A DNA stretch of 64,000 bases from positions 34,755,579 to 34,819,578 of the forward strand of contig OU342638.1 in the NCBI GenBank assembly GCA_910589415.1, given 5' to 3'. The position numbers were made by a program, and so were the translations under genes. The DNA is from Malachius bipustulatus (taxonomy: Eukaryota > Arthropoda > Insecta > Coleoptera > Melyridae). Below, one piece after another: positions 44,963 to 58,100 of the stretch; position 1 is the first letter of the stretch, and each line of letters opens with the position of its first letter. Under the pieces are notes generated by a model, which worked only from the letters and a program-made list of their open reading frames with translations, did no database searches and was not told the DNA's origin.

Positions 44963-46000
44963 GCGGTGAAATGAGCAACGAATTCTCTAATATCCCCATA
45001 CACGTTCGGGCTTACGCGCTGAACTATCTTACACGACTAATCGGTTATTTCCAAACGTTCCCCAGGAAATTTATCTTACCAGTACTGTTATCTTGCTAAC
45101 TTAAACCAATTTCAATGTTATCGAAGTTTTACAATTTGTAAAATAAATCCAAAACGCAAATTGAAGTGTTTGAAAATGAACGTGAAAAATACTTATGAGA
45201 CGCGGTCGAATAAAAACGCGTTGCTGGAGGAACTGGGTGGGGGGATTTTTTTTATTTTTTCACCGAACGTAGCCACGAGTTTTCCGACCGAGGCGAGTGA
45301 AAATTTGGCCCCGATCAACGTGTGCGTTCCGAGAAAAAAAATTCGAACAGCCGAAATACACGGTTTTTTGCGGTTTTTCGCTGAAACGGTTCAAGGGGTA
45401 AGAAGCGATTTTCGAAATTTTTCTGCAGGAGACGTGTCGTGACGGGCCACGTCACAATCCGGAAAATTTGGCCCCAATAAACGATTGTTTTTTCGAAAAC
45501 CTATTGCTACGAATTTTATGTGTATGCTCATTTTGAATAACTGTGTGCCAACAGAACCGGAAAAAACCGTGTTTTTCGGCGGTTCGAATTTTTTTTTTTT
45601 TCTCAGAACGCAGACGTTGATCGGGGTACAAATTTTCACTCGCCTCGATCGAAAAACTCGTGGCTACGTTCGGTTAAAAAATTAAAAAAAAAATCCCCCC
45701 ACCCAGTTCCTCCAGCAACGCGTTTTTATGCGACTGCGTCTAATTTTTTTCGCTTTCATTTTCAAACACATTAATTTGCGTTTTGGATTTATTTTACAAA
45801 TTGTAAGACTTCCATAACATTGAAATTGGTTTTAGATTAGCAAGATAACAGTTAGTACTGATAAGATAAATTTCCTGGGGAACGTTTGGAGATAACCGAT
45901 TAGTCGTGTAAGATAGTTCAGCGCCTAAGCCCGAACGTGTATGGGGACATTAGAGAATTCGTTGCTGGAATTCGTTTGGAATCCGCTCACTTCACCGCGG
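44963..46000. mobile_element. Foldback element 5 (about 1.04 kb, arms about 420 bp)
   Basis: The left end CCGCGGTGAAATGAGC pairs with the right end GCTCACTTCACCGCGG. Arms match through CGAATTCTCTAATATCCCCA, CCCGAACGTG and TCCTCCAGCAACGCG. The right arm carries an extra 20-odd bp (GGAATTCGTTTGGAATCC) absent from the left. Several open frames inside the arms are mirror images of one another and not genes. Confidence 0.9.
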
Positions 46001-46072
46001 TTATTATATGGGAACTAAAATGATTTATTGGGGTAAAATCCAGGTATATTATATGCGGCTTCCTGGAAATAT

Positions 46073-47504
46073 GGGCGATACCCAGTTGGGCGAAGGATTT
46101 TGTCGAGGATTTTGTTCTTCACTAATCCCAGGGCTCAATTGGGCGACAAACGAGAAACTAGGAGATTATAGGAGATAACTGGACAGACAAGAAATACATG
46201 TGCGGCCTTGCATTATATAGCAGTGTTGCCAGATTTATTTAGTGGTGCTTTTAGTAGATCGAATAGGTATACCAAATCAATTTGTTATTAATAATTGAAG
46301 TTGAGTAGGTAGTAGGTACGTACCTACCTATGGCTATGTTGCACTTTAGCGTCATCGGCAAGTCAGGTCTTTGGTCAGGTGAAAAAAAAAGAAAAAAAAA
46401 CCTACCCTGACCAAAGACCTGACTTACCGGTGAGTTTTAGTGCGGAAAAATAATAATAAATACCCATCGCATAAATAAACAGCTCCCGTTATGGTTGCTT
46501 ATAGTTGTTTTGAAACCGAGTTTGAAACTGAGGCAACATGTTTGAAATACATATAACTATAATTATAATGTGTATCGCCATATTCATTATTATATTACTT
46601 TTCTATTAATGTTTCATGTTTCTGCTGTATAGGTATAGCATAAAATAATTGTAAATGCACTAAGGGCTTGATGATGTATGTGATAGAAATTTTATTTAAT
46701 GTAGAAAATCGGAATTTTTGTAAAATCTGACAACGTAGCCATACAAGAGCATGTAAATAACTGAACGGTATTTAAATTTAAATATTCCTTGGCCGAATTC
46801 AGCTCAGGGATTAAAAGGACCCCCGTCGTGTCGAAGGTTCACTCAGGTAATTTCGACCAACTGAGAAACGCCGGGAAATATTGTACATACATACAAGCAA
46901 AATCCATTCTATTATTCTCTAGTAAAACTTGTAGTTAAATTTCTATGTAGGGTGATTCAAAATTGAGTGCAAATATTTTAAGGGCTTATTTACCCGCCAA
47001 AAATAAGAAGTTTTTTTCATATAATCGTATGTCCTAACTTGCTTCGTTTTCTAGATACAGGGTGTAAAATTTTGAAAAAAAAATCGATTTTTTATTAATT
47101 ACTCAAAAACCTTTCAGCCGATTTAAATAAAATTTGGTAGAGTTATTTGTCGTTATAAGGAACTTCCTTTGATGGGAAAATTATAAAAGAGAAGTTTAAT
47201 TTTTAAATTTTATTGATAAGAAGTAGTAAATTCCAGAGATATTTGGCATTGGAATAATTGCTTAGATTTAAAAACATGGTGAGTTTTCAGTAGAAAATAT
47301 AGAAACACGAAAGTTTCTATATAGCAGTTATTGAAAATAAATCTGGCAACACTGCTATATACAGAGCAAGCCCGCACACATGTATGTATTCTTGCCTGTC
47401 CAGTTATCTCTTATATATAAACCCTAGTTTCTCGTTTGCCGCCCTGGGAATTGAGCCCTGGGATTAGTGAATAACGAAATCCTTCGCCCAATTCGGTATC
47501 GCCC
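46073..47504. mobile_element. Foldback element 6 (about 1.43 kb, arms about 175 bp)
   Basis: GGGCGATACCCAGTTGGGCG at the left pairs with CGCCCAATTCGGTATCGCCC at the right. Arms extend inward to CAGTGTTGCCAGATTTATTT / AAATAAATCTGGCAACACTG. The last pair looks like hAT-type termini, so a hAT-like element may be nested in a larger palindrome. The interior holds hairpin B and a dispersed repeat around 46950-47180 (TAGGGTGATTCAAAATTGAG, ATACAGGGTGTAAAATTTTG). Its right end touches the start of duplication copy 2. Confidence 0.8.
46356..46430. mobile_element. Hairpin MITE, copy B (75 bp)
   Basis: CGGCAAGTCAGGTCTTTGGT is mirrored by ACCAAAGACCTGACTTACCG around a purine-rich loop. It is the same unit as 41941-42036. 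Confidence 0.75.
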
Positions 47505-49810
47505 GGGCACAGCTAGCAGTCACCTTCACCTCGGACCCTCTCCCCCTCTCGACCTACCCTTATTCCTCGTTTATAACATAACTATTAACTAACAGTCAGA
47601 GGGACAAAGAAAGGCACAATCACCACCACCACTACCTCGATCCACGCACACTATTATAGGTTATAGGTTAATAACACCCCAACTGTGGACCGTTTTCAAC
47701 AATTTTACCCGCTAAACTTTTCGAAAAAATAATGACAATTATTCCATGCACTGAATGCGGATGAAAATCTCGGAACGCATTAGAAAAAGCTCGACGACGA
47801 GGAAGAAAACAAACCGACGTAAACACGAAACACGACGACCGACGACGTCCGCGTTGGCGTGACTCTGATGGCAGTGACCAGTGACGGCTGACGTGACGGC
47901 AGACGGCACTGTGTCTGCCGGCGTCGCTGGCGCTCTGCGGGCCGGCTAATTCGTTCGCCCGGTTGCCAAGTTTCGTTACAATTTTCATTACAATTAGAAC
48001 GTTTTTATTGGCACCCATTTTCGCGACTTTCGCTTCAAAATGACGACTTTAATCAATATCTTTACTCAATACCTCAATTTACTCGATTTACTCAATATCT
48101 CCCCGTTCGTCTGCTGTACGATTTTCGATCAAGAGTGAAGATTCCCAAACTCAACGATTAGGTCCACTTTTTTTTACACATCACTACCATATGAACATTT
48201 TGGAATTGGAGCACTATTTACTTTGCGCGGACGCATTGCAGCAGCCGCTGACCATGTTGGTCTTGTTTTTTTGAAAACAAATTTGCTATGCCATAGGTCA
48301 TTTTCGAGATATTCCATCTCGAAATGTCTAAATTTGGATAATTATTTTTTTCGACAGATCGCTCTGAAATTTCGGCTGCAGGTACACTGTAGCACGAAAA
48401 ACCCGAATATAAATTTAATTTTGCTATGCCGTTGGCCATTTTCGAGATAATTCATCTAGAAATGTCAATTTTGATTATAAATTTTTTTACAGATCGCTCT
48501 CAAAATTTGGCTGCATGTACACTGGTGCACGAAAAATCCGAATATAAATTTTATTTTGCTATGCGATTAGCCATTTTTCAAGATATTCCACCTGGAAATG
48601 TCAATTTTTATCATAAATTTTTCAACAGATCGCTCTGAAATTTTGGCTGCATGTACACTGGCGCACGAGAAACCCGAAAATAAATTTGGTTTTGCTATGT
48701 GATTGACGACTTTAGACTTAGAGACAATGTCCACATGGAAATGTATGGACCATTCCTAAACGTTTTACTATTTTCGAGAACCTCCTGGAAGTCTGTAAAT
48801 TTGGTTAATTGTAAACTATATTCCTTCAGAAATGTGTCTGAATGAACATATGTGTCAGATTTAGTGTCATATTTATCTAACACTTTGGCTGCAGATTCTC
48901 TATAAAACAGAAGATTCCGAACCACTCTGAAACAGAAATATCTCGAGAAATACGTACCTACATCAAACTTCCTTAAATCAAAAGAAATGTTACTCGATTT
49001 GGCAACGATGCAATGTCAACTGAAAGGAGGTGTCCTTTTGATGTTTCGGCATTTTTTGTTTTGGTTTGAAAGAACTTCAGCAGAAGCATCGAAATGGGTC
49101 GTTTAAAGGGGTCCTAAAAATGTTTAATCTTCTCTTCTAATTTTTTTTTCATTTCATTCTTCTTATACCTAAATGAAATTTTTAAGGCCGAAGCGTAAAT
49201 AAATCGAACTAGAGATCCGGAAAGCGATGACAAACTACTGAAAGTATTTTTTTTCTGATAAACTTCTTCAGAAATATGTAATAGGCAAGTTCACAATAAT
49301 AATTATTAAAGAAAGCACATCAAGAAAAGGAAGAAAAAGCCTCGATTATTTAAAATTATAGAGAAGAATAATAATAGCCGAGAGTTTACTACGAGTAGAT
49401 TAATAAATCCGGCACGCCTTGTATAAATACATGCGGCATTTGTTCCGCTACAGCAGGAAACAAATGAAATTTCACACTCTAATTGTGATTTATTTCTCCC
49501 CTTTTATTTATAAAACCTTTAAATGTCATCTTCTATTATTAAACGCACTTGATATTTGCGACCGACCAAGATTTACTTCTGGGGTTTTCTTTTCACCTAA
49601 AAATAAGGCGAGAGAGAATTTCTCGTCCCTGACATAACAAGACAAGCTGAAGCTATGAAACGGTGAAAAAATCATTATTTTTTCGACACAGTTATTATTA
49701 TTATTATATTAAGTCGTCAATGACAATGAAATATAAATCGAAGGTTACTAATTTATTTATTTATATTTAGAGAAATTATTTATTTAACCAGCAATACTTG
49801 AAACTTTTGA
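47505..49810. repeat. Direct duplication, copy 2 (empty site for foldback 1)
   Basis: It matches 37212-40615 in the same orientation. In the region corresponding to foldback 1 it reads continuously TTAAGTCGTCAATGACAATG and on into TCGAAGGTTACT. It has one extra block of about 40 bp in the CpG-rich patch (near 47870-47910) and lacks about 50 bp near the right end. Both copies keep a 72-codon open frame (39156-39374 and 49419-49637) with four residue differences; identity follows from the duplication and does not by itself argue for coding. Confidence 0.85.
48275..48720. repeat. About 127-bp minisatellite inside duplication copy 2
   Basis: Four degenerate units correspond one for one with those at 37885-38335 (GCTATGC, GGCCATTTTCGAGATA, AGATCGCTCTGAAATTT, AATATAAATTT), so the expansion predates the duplication. 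Confidence 0.75.
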
Positions 49811-52330
49811 TTGTATTAGACTACCTCACCAGGGGCCTACTATTCCCAGAAAGTTCCGGTTGTGTTTGCGGAGCGCCAAGGCCATGATTTAACTCTCATC
49901 GTTTTTGGACACCATTGTTCAAATCATTGTTCAAACGATAACCAGTGAACAGAAATTTAGGCCTACTGAAAGGACGCGCTGTGAAAATATCCGAGCGTAT
50001 ACCTACCTACTTGAACATACTGCCGTTTTTTCTATTCACAAAAAGGTCTCGGTTCTTCTTCTTCTTCTGTTCGCGTCAATTTGTGGTGGTTCTCATGACC
50101 CGTTACACCCAGAACACCGCAAACATGAAAGTGTTCGCGACACTTGACGTTCGAGAATGTCATCGAGCAGTCAATCAGTGGAGTTTGACAATAAGTCACA
50201 TTGATTTAGAAACTATTCACAAATAATTGACGTTATTGTTATGAAGATAGTTTTTAATAAAACAGCACAGCCTGTATAAATAATAATAAGTAACACATAA
50301 CGCAATTCAATTGTTTCAAAGCCTACTACATATGCTTATCGGGTCCCCGTTCAAGGAATGCTTCTCGATATTAAAATAATATTTTAATCACAATCATTGA
50401 TTCGGTGCCCACGCACTCGCTTTTGCAACCACTAATTAGCCAGTTTGGCAATCGAGGTTGAATTTTACAATCTACATATTTGCAGCAATTATTATTTCGT
50501 CCGACCGTTATTAAATTTCCTCTTCGTTTATCATTCATGACGCCGATAAATAATAATTAACGGCGAGGAACGTATTATTTATTATTATTTTACATATCGT
50601 AGAGCCAGTAAAAGTATCTCGCAGTTTTTTATTTGACAAATAAGCAGTGCCCACCTCTAGGTATTAATTACTTTAATTTAATTACTTCTATTTTATAAAA
50701 AAATACTAATCAAGAAAGTAAATAAATTGAAAAATTTTCAAACTGGGAAAGAAAAAGAGAAAAAAATGATTCTTAAAAATTGGTAAGAAACTTATCAAAT
50801 TGTAAAAAAAATTGTGGTACAGTTTCGTATATACCTAACTGTAATTTTTTTAATAAAACTTGACGGCTAGTCACTTTTCATGAAAAAATTATTAAGTCGC
50901 TAAACTTTTCCTGGAAAGTTTTTCCTCAAACTGTCAATTTTAATAAAGCTTGACAGCTTGTCACTTGTCAGTAAAAAACAGTCAACTATTAGAAACTTTT
51001 CCTGGAATCCTGGAACACTTTCTCGAACTGTCACTTATTATAATAAAAGTTTGACAGTTAGTTTTAAAAAATCAAATTCGTATATACTGTCATTTTCTAA
51101 TCAAGCTTGACAGCTAGTTACGTTTCATTAAAAAAATGTCAAATTCTAGTCAAGACTGGTATTTTATTTTTAAATTTTCATTAATGGAATATAAATAACT
51201 ATCATTGCTCAGATTCAGGACAATCATAATAAATCCGATCTTTCCTAGGTCAGAAAAGAAAAAAAAAGAAGAACTCGTTAAGAAATTCCTGCAACCCTAC
51301 AAAGTCTGCTGCCGGGACGGGGCCCTTAAATAGGTCATTGCGCCGGGTTGACGCCCTCTACAACTACAAGCAACAGATGTTACACTTAAGCAAATCGATA
51401 AGATTTCCCGGGCAAAAGTACAAAGGACCGAAACAAACGAGCGACCCCAACCCCGTAAAAATGCCCCCGTTATTAATAATAAAATAATAAAAACACGACA
51501 CTCACCAGCACCAGCATCTTATCTTCTCAATTCAAATCTCTCAATTTAACCTCCATGAAGCGAATAAGTTGAGGCAGCAAATAATGCACTCCCAAAGCAA
51601 CTGAACACTTCGCGGATCATTTTACTTGCATTGAGACTATTGAAAGTAATGTAATAACGCTGAATATATTAATGATAAATAGTTTGAACACCTACGAAAA
51701 TCTTTGAAATAAATTATTTATTTATCAGTCTTCACCGAGCCTCTCTCCTACTAACGCGGGCACGAATAACATTTATAAATAGACACGAATTTTCGCAGAC
51801 GATACGTTCATTTCACCCTCGACCGACTCCGACACGGTAAAAACGGTTATCAATTAAATTTAGACTTTTTCGCAACGTTAATTTCCATTTAAAGCACGCA
51901 AATTATTTAAAAATTATCTCACGCTACTGACAGTTGCATGTTTACTTTTATGTAATACTAGAACAGACATGCGTTTTAGTTTACTAGCGGGACATTTAAT
52001 AATGTTATTTTGCAGAACGTAGTAACGTACGTCTTTGATTGTTAGCTGTATAATGTGTTGCATAAGCATGCGGGTTTATCGAATGAGATTGATGAATCTA
52101 GTTGATTAACCAAAATTGTTGAATTGAATACCCAAAAATGGAACACTTTATGTTTATAACATCAAAAAAGTTGTTATGAACAACAAACCGTTTGAAACTT
52201 CTGCATCCATTTTAAAAAAACATTGCAACACCAGTTACGTGTTATTGTGAACGCACCCAGAGCTGTGTCATCAAATCATCAGTCTGACATTTAACATCCT
52301 GGAATATTAAACATCAGGAAGGACTATACC
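49811..52330. other. Intergenic, mostly unassigned
   Basis: Two overlapping plus-strand open frames at 49905-50226 have no family. 50860-51160 carries several TTGACAGCTAGTCAC-type words related to the 24-26 kb array. A short GC-rich patch lies at 51290-51360. TTTATAAATAG at 51771 resembles a TATA box with no gene that I can attach to it. Confidence 0.4.
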
Positions 52331-52336
52331 GTCCAA

Positions 52337-53174
52337 GTAGGTAACCTGCATTACCGACACTAAAGCCTACTAGGGTTCACTCGTTGACATTTTTATGATC
52401 CTTAAAAATAAGATTCATCAAGATGTAATAAAACCTACCTGACGAAACTTCTAAGAATACGGAAATTCTGAGCTTCGTATATTTTCTGCAATCATAACTG
52501 TCTGTTGATGGGGCTGCGTGCATTTTTAGTTCAGAAAATCCTAGCAACAGGTAAGTATTGATAGAAGACTATACAGTCTTTTGCTTTTGGTTTTCCTCTT
52601 TTATCAATAAATTATTGCTTTTCCTTATTTGTCAAATGATTTTCTTATTTTTCCATCTATCAACGATTGTAGTCATTGATTTATCAATCAATTTCCTTTT
52701 ATGTCAATTGCTTTTCCTATTTACGTGCAATGACAGTATCATAAATATTGGAAAAGCATTATTTGATATAAAAGGAATCTTATTTGACAAAAGGGGAATT
52801 TCAATTGAAAAATCAAACTGACGTTTAATAAATGGGAAACTCATTTGACAAATAAGGAAAAGCAATTGACAAAAGAGGAAAACCAATAGAAAAATACTGG
52901 TTTAAAATTAAGAAAGTTACCTTTAGGTTTAGGCAACGCGAACAAATAGAAAGCCCTTTTTTATTGTTAAAACATCCTCTAACGCACCAAAAGTTTACCA
53001 TTTTTTTTTAAATACGCGGACTTAAAATAACAAATTATATGTGAATTTTTAGACAGCTGTACGTTCATGGAAAATCTGACGTTTATGAAGTTCAATTTAA
53101 CATTCCCAACTTTTTGTGAGAATGAGAATGCGCTACCCTAGTATGCGTCGGTGTCGGTAATACAGGTTCCCTAC
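52337..53174. mobile_element. 838-bp TIR element with 6-bp target duplication
   Basis: The left end GTAGGTAACCTGCATTACCG pairs with the right end CGGTAATACAGGTTCCCTAC; pairing runs about 38 bp to the CTACTAGGG tip. The flanks are GTCCAA at 52331-52336 and 53175-53180. The interior has its own imperfect palindrome, TGGTTTTCCTCTTTTATCAA (about 52588) against TTGACAAAAGAGGAAAACCA (about 52864). No coding sequence. A 65-bp relative is at 60866. Confidence 0.88.
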
Positions 53175-53403
53175 GTCCAAACTGCTGCGAGCGCCAGAAC
53201 GTTTGAATATGAGGGGAGTTCACGAATCACGAGGGTCGTAAAAAGCGTTAGTCCAATGAAATAATAAGAATCCCGGCACCTATAACTGATATGAAAAAAT
53301 AATGCAAATAAAAAGAGTAGCTTATTAAATTACCTATAAAAAAGCATATCAACATTTTTTGTATCTCCAATATTTAAGCTGTAATCTGACGTTGGATATC
53401 AAA

Positions 53404-53904
53404 AGTAGAGTCCCGTTCATTCGAGCTAAACGGGACCGGACGGTGCTCGGATTTGCGGGAAACTCGGATCTCACGGATGAAAAAATAATCCGTCTAATCC
53501 GACCGTCGCTGAACTTTGTTCCGCTTAAATCGAGCCCACGACATATGTAATTACATACATACCCAAAAATCAATTATTATTTCCGTTTGCCTCTTAAAAA
53601 GATCTGAAATATGTACCTAATAGGAACAGGGTGTAATGAAATATCAAGTGGCTTATGACTTATTTCTCATTCCTCTCTAATACTTTACCAGATGCGTAGT
53701 CGTATGTACATTATGTACACATTCATAATATGTATAGTACATACATATGTATGTATGTATGTATGTACTTTAACAGGGATAGCTCGAATAAAGCGGAACC
53801 TAGCATAATGTTGCTCGGTTAATACGGATCGTGTAAATTCTATTTTTAGCTCGGATCACACGGTAGCTCGGAACACCGGGACTCGGATTAGCGAGACTCC
53901 ACTG
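53404..53904. mobile_element. Pogo/Tigger-like non-autonomous element (about 500 bp)
   Basis: The right end, read inward, is CAGTGGAGTCTCGCTAATCC, followed by TCCGAG words; the left end is AGTAGAGTCCCGTTCATTCG. This style of tip (CAGT-GA-TCTCG-TAA-TCGAA) and a TA flank at the right are typical of pogo/Tigger elements. Arms also share GTTCCGCTTAAATCGAGC / GCTCGAATAAAGCGGAAC. A GTAT tetranucleotide run sits inside at 53741-53767. Confidence 0.6.
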
Positions 53905-54550
53905 TAACTTTATATTTTTGGCCTCGATTTTCCTTTTGCTTCTGTACACTATAAAATTGTGCTAGTATTTCTTAAATATGTAAAAGTTAGTCTACTCTTA
54001 CTTACCAATTAAACCGTTTTTAGGTGTATTGTTACCCGACGCTCAACCGTTTGCTGAAAGTAGATCAGGAATGGTATGTCGAAGTTCTCATACTCACGTA
54101 TAAATCAAGTATTTTTCTGTTTAAGTATGTATCGGTGCTTACCTACTCTTTTTTTGTTGATTTGAAATTAAGGTAATGATTTGATAGAAACATATCGATT
54201 TAAAAGACAACCTTTGGATATATAATTTATATTAACTTTTACTATTTAAACATATGCCAGGGGTTATGCCAAATAAATGGGTAATATTTATATTAAAAAA
54301 TAACAAACAAAAACTGATACCATCTCAAGTAAAGTATGCACTGCACACTGCACATCATAACAACAATCAAGACTTGGGTAGGTACTATATTTTATGTTCG
54401 AATTATTGCGAACTATTAATCCAGATACACGAAAGTTATTGGCCCACAACAACCCAGCAGAACAGTGGCTATTCTACCTGTCAAAAACGAGCATCCCTTA
54501 TCTTTTATAGACTGACTATTTATAGGAGACAGTTACTTAATTGTTCTTCC
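53905..54550. other. Region downstream of the zinc-finger gene
   Basis: AT-rich, with no supported gene. A 115-codon plus-strand open frame (54254-54601) overlaps the presumed 3' UTR of the zinc-finger gene and shows no domain. Confidence 0.5.
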
Positions 54551-54556
54551 ATTTAT
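54551..54556 (-). other. Poly-A signal of the zinc-finger gene
   Basis: AATAAA on the minus strand, about 100 bp beyond the stop codon of the zinc-finger 3' part, is well placed for polyadenylation of the original, uninterrupted gene. Confidence 0.5.
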
Positions 54557-54653
54557 TTTCCATGTTTTTCTATACAAAACCTGATGAAACCAATTTTATA
54601 ACTTGTTTCAAAAGAACATTTCAAACATTTATCTTCTTTTCAGCTTTAGCTTC

Positions 54654-55106
54654 TTACGGATGTTTACATTTATAATGGCGAGTAAAATTGCCTTTGATTC
54701 TTGTTTTGTAAGAACATTCCTGACATGTGTACATTTGTGCTTCCTTAGAATGTATACACTTATAATGTTGGTTTAAATTGTCTTTATATCTTGTTTCATA
54801 AGAACATTCACCACATTTGTACACTTCAGCTTCTTTTGCATGTTTACCGTTATAATGAGTCGCCAGGTTGCTTTTAAATTTTGTTTTATAAGAGCATTCC
54901 TCACATTTGTACACTTTCGCTTCATTTGTATGTTTATATTTATAATGCTCGGTTAAACTGCCTTTATGTCTCGTTTCAAAAGAACATTCCTGGCATCTGT
55001 ACACTGAAGAAACTGCTGAATGTTTAAGTTTATGATGCGAGGTAAAATGACCTTTCCTTTTGGTTTCATAAGAACATTCTTGACATCTGTACACTTGAGC
55101 TTCTTT
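54654..55106 (-). pseudogene. C2H2 zinc-finger gene, 3' part (fingers 8-12), severed by the R2-like element
   Basis: The frame from the element junction reads KEAQVYRCQECSYETKRKG and continues through five C2H2 fingers to a stop at 54654, ending TRHYKCKHP. Every finger keeps C-x2-C and H-x3-4-H, with the same C-x-E-C-S-Y-x-T-K pattern and K-E-A-E-V-Y-type linkers as the N-terminal part at 58692-59738. There is no start codon or acceptor immediately upstream: the frame runs into the retrotransposon's 5' UTR and a stop. It is therefore the detached C-terminal third of one gene, intact in sequence but without its own start. A separate tandem gene missing its first exon is less likely, given how neatly the two halves join in a linker. 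Confidence 0.85.
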
Positions 55107-58100
55107 AAAAAGTTCAAAAGTCCACTTGAAATTGTCAAAGTGACTTCATGAAGATTCATTAAAACTTTCTAAATTACTGAAATTTACTGATTTATTTTAT
55201 GAGTTTTTAAATGTTTGAAGTTTTAAAGTGTTTTAGGAAGATTTCTTTACACAATAATGTAAAAAACTTTGGAAGATTCCACGTTATATTATAAAATATA
55301 GATTAAAATATATTTTATGGATTCTGACAGTGACAACGAATATCTAAACAAAAAATTTCCAAAAGATGATAAATTCAAGCATTTAACGAAAAATTTTAAA
55401 GTTTCTACTCAAGATTTAAAGGATGCCTGCAGCTCACGGAATGTTATAAATGAGATTCCTGATAAGTATTTTGATTTAAATGAAAAGTTAAAAATAAAAG
55501 AAACGGTTGATTACAAATGTCAAAATTGCAATAAAAAACTGCATAAAAACTCATCATCGATACGCTGTAATGGTTCATGCAAAAAATGGTATTGCTTAAT
55601 TTGCTCAAGTCTGAAAAGAAAGGATTTAAATAACAAATACCTTTGGTCATGTCAAATGTGTAAAAATAATGACAACCTAAATGTGTGCAGTCTGATTGAG
55701 ACTTCTAAAATCAAAGCGAAACATTACTTAGACAAAAAAAAAGATTGTTTAAGTCAAGATCAGTTTATATGTGAGGTTTGCCCAAGATCATTTTCTTCAC
55801 AACATGGTTTGAAAATTCATACTGGTCGTAGCCATCCAATCACTGCAAATCGTAATTCTGTGAATGAAATATTGAAAGAATCGGTCTCCAATAAAAAAAA
55901 AAAAATTTTCGAAAATAAAGAAGTCAATACTCATATAAAGCAACCAAAATCTACTAACATCAATACAAATACGGAAGTGACCAAGTGGAAAAAGATATTT
56001 GAATCTATTGAAAACAATGAAACACATGATAATGAAAAATTTGATGAAAATGTTGTGAAATTTTTAGAATTTCTTTTTAATTCAAATGAAAAACTCTCAG
56101 GACCCAAACATCCTGCTATTAAATTTTACAGATTACGAAAAAAGAACAAAGAAGTCAACATTTCATACAAATATTCAAATTCATCAAATCCTCAACGAAC
56201 AAACAAACAAATTCGTCAACATCGCAAGAATCAATATGATTATGACTTAGCCCAATATCTTTACTATAATCAAAGAAAAAAAGTCGTAAGGAAAATCATG
56301 AATCATGGCTCAAATAGAATATGTAAGATTGATAAAGAACAGATTGAACAATATTTTCGAAATACCTTTGAAATTGAAAATAAAAAATTAAGATCAACTT
56401 ATACTAAGAGCCCACAGAGTTCAAATATAGCAATTGATGAAGAAGATGTCAAGAATGCTATAAAAGGCATATCATTAGACACATCACCAGGACCAGACCG
56501 TATACTTATCCGTACTATAAAAGCCTTAAATGTGATTCCAATTATAAAATCTATAATTATGATTATGCTAACCACTTCATATGTACCAATATCATTTCGA
56601 ACTGGAAGAACAGTTTTGATTGACAAAGGCACTGATGATGTCAATTCTCCTTCCAACTGGCGTCCAATCACAATATATTCAATAGTACGTAGAATTATTG
56701 AACGAGTGATTGACCACAAATTAAGATTACAAGTTGAATTAAATCCAAACCAAAGAGGTTTCATTAAAGGTATTGCTGGCTGCCACATTAACACTAAAAT
56801 TATAAATGCATGCCTAACACAAGCTGCTTCTAAAAAAGATAATTGTATCATAACATTTTTGGATATTTCAAAAGCATTCGACAATGTTGGTCATGAACAT
56901 ATCAAACAATCGCTTATCTCTAAAGGAGTTTGTCAACAACTGGTGTCGCTAATTATGAACTTACTCACTCAAAATAAAATTAGGATTGAAATAGGAGGAA
57001 AACAAACTGAAGATATCTTAATAAAAACTGGCGTTCCACAAGGCGGACCATTGTCACCAATTTTATTCAATATAGCCATTGACTATATTTTCAATGAAAT
57101 CACAGAGCCACAATTTGCAAATACCCACGGATATTCTTTACATGATGATTTTGACGCTGTTTGTTTAACAGGATTCGCTGACGATCAAACAGTTACTACC
57201 AAAAGTTTATCTTCTACTTACCATGTTGTAGAATTGATTCAAAATCTCTTTAATGAAATTGGTCTAAATGTCAATCCAAAAAAGAGCAATGCTATAATGA
57301 TAATTAATGGAGAATTAACAGAAGGTGTTCTAGAGCTGTCAAGCAATGAAAAGATAAAATGCATTGATAAATTTTCGTGTATAAAATATCTTGGATGTAC
57401 ATTTAAGCAAGAGATCATATTTGATAAAAACATAATTAATTACTTCAATAATAACTTGGAAAAATTAACTGTCAGTCATCTACTTAAACCTGACCAAAAA
57501 CTTAACATTATAAATCAATATATTTTCCCAATGTTAATTTATCCTCTTCAGTGTGCCCCTCTATCAAAAATACCAAAATTCATCACAAATCAAATTGACA
57601 TAATGATAAGAAGAAGTGTCAAAACAATCATTGGTTTACCCGCTTCAACAACAACAGAAATGTTTTATGCACCACGTAATCTTCGTGGTTTGGGGCTTTT
57701 AAAGACTGAATGGGAAGTTCAACTACAACATTTTTCTATTGCCCAAAAACTTCACCAGATTGAAGATTTACTTCTCAGTCGCAGTTTTGATTCTATTGCT
57801 GAAATGAATAAATGTAAAATAAATTTAGGTGTTGAAGGAAATACTTCTAGAATTATGAGGAATCAACTAAGAAAAATATCATTTGATATATGGAGCAGTA
57901 AAGGTTATCAAGGAATCGGTGTTCACACTTTTCAAAATTCATCCAAATTAAACTCTTTTGTTCATAAAAAAAATTCACTTTCTTCATCTGAATGGACCGC
58001 TGCTATTAAACTCAACTGCAACTATGCTAATCTTCGAGGTGTTCCTGGTGTTGATGTCAATGGTGACCGCCTTTGCCGCAAATGCGGTAAAGAGATTGAA

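Noticed and set aside
45161..45685. Open frames of 66-93 codons within foldback 5
   Set aside because: Those on opposite arms are mirror translations of the same inverted repeat.
39156..49637. Pair of 72-codon frames conserved between 39156-39374 and 49419-49637
   Set aside because: They are conserved only because they lie in a recent duplication; AT-rich, with no family or codon signal.
54254..54601. 115-codon plus-strand open frame beside the zinc-finger gene
   Set aside because: Antisense to the presumed 3' UTR and without any recognisable domain.
56399..56884. 161-codon minus-strand frame inside the retrotransposon
   Set aside because: Antisense shadow of the reverse-transcriptase coding sequence.
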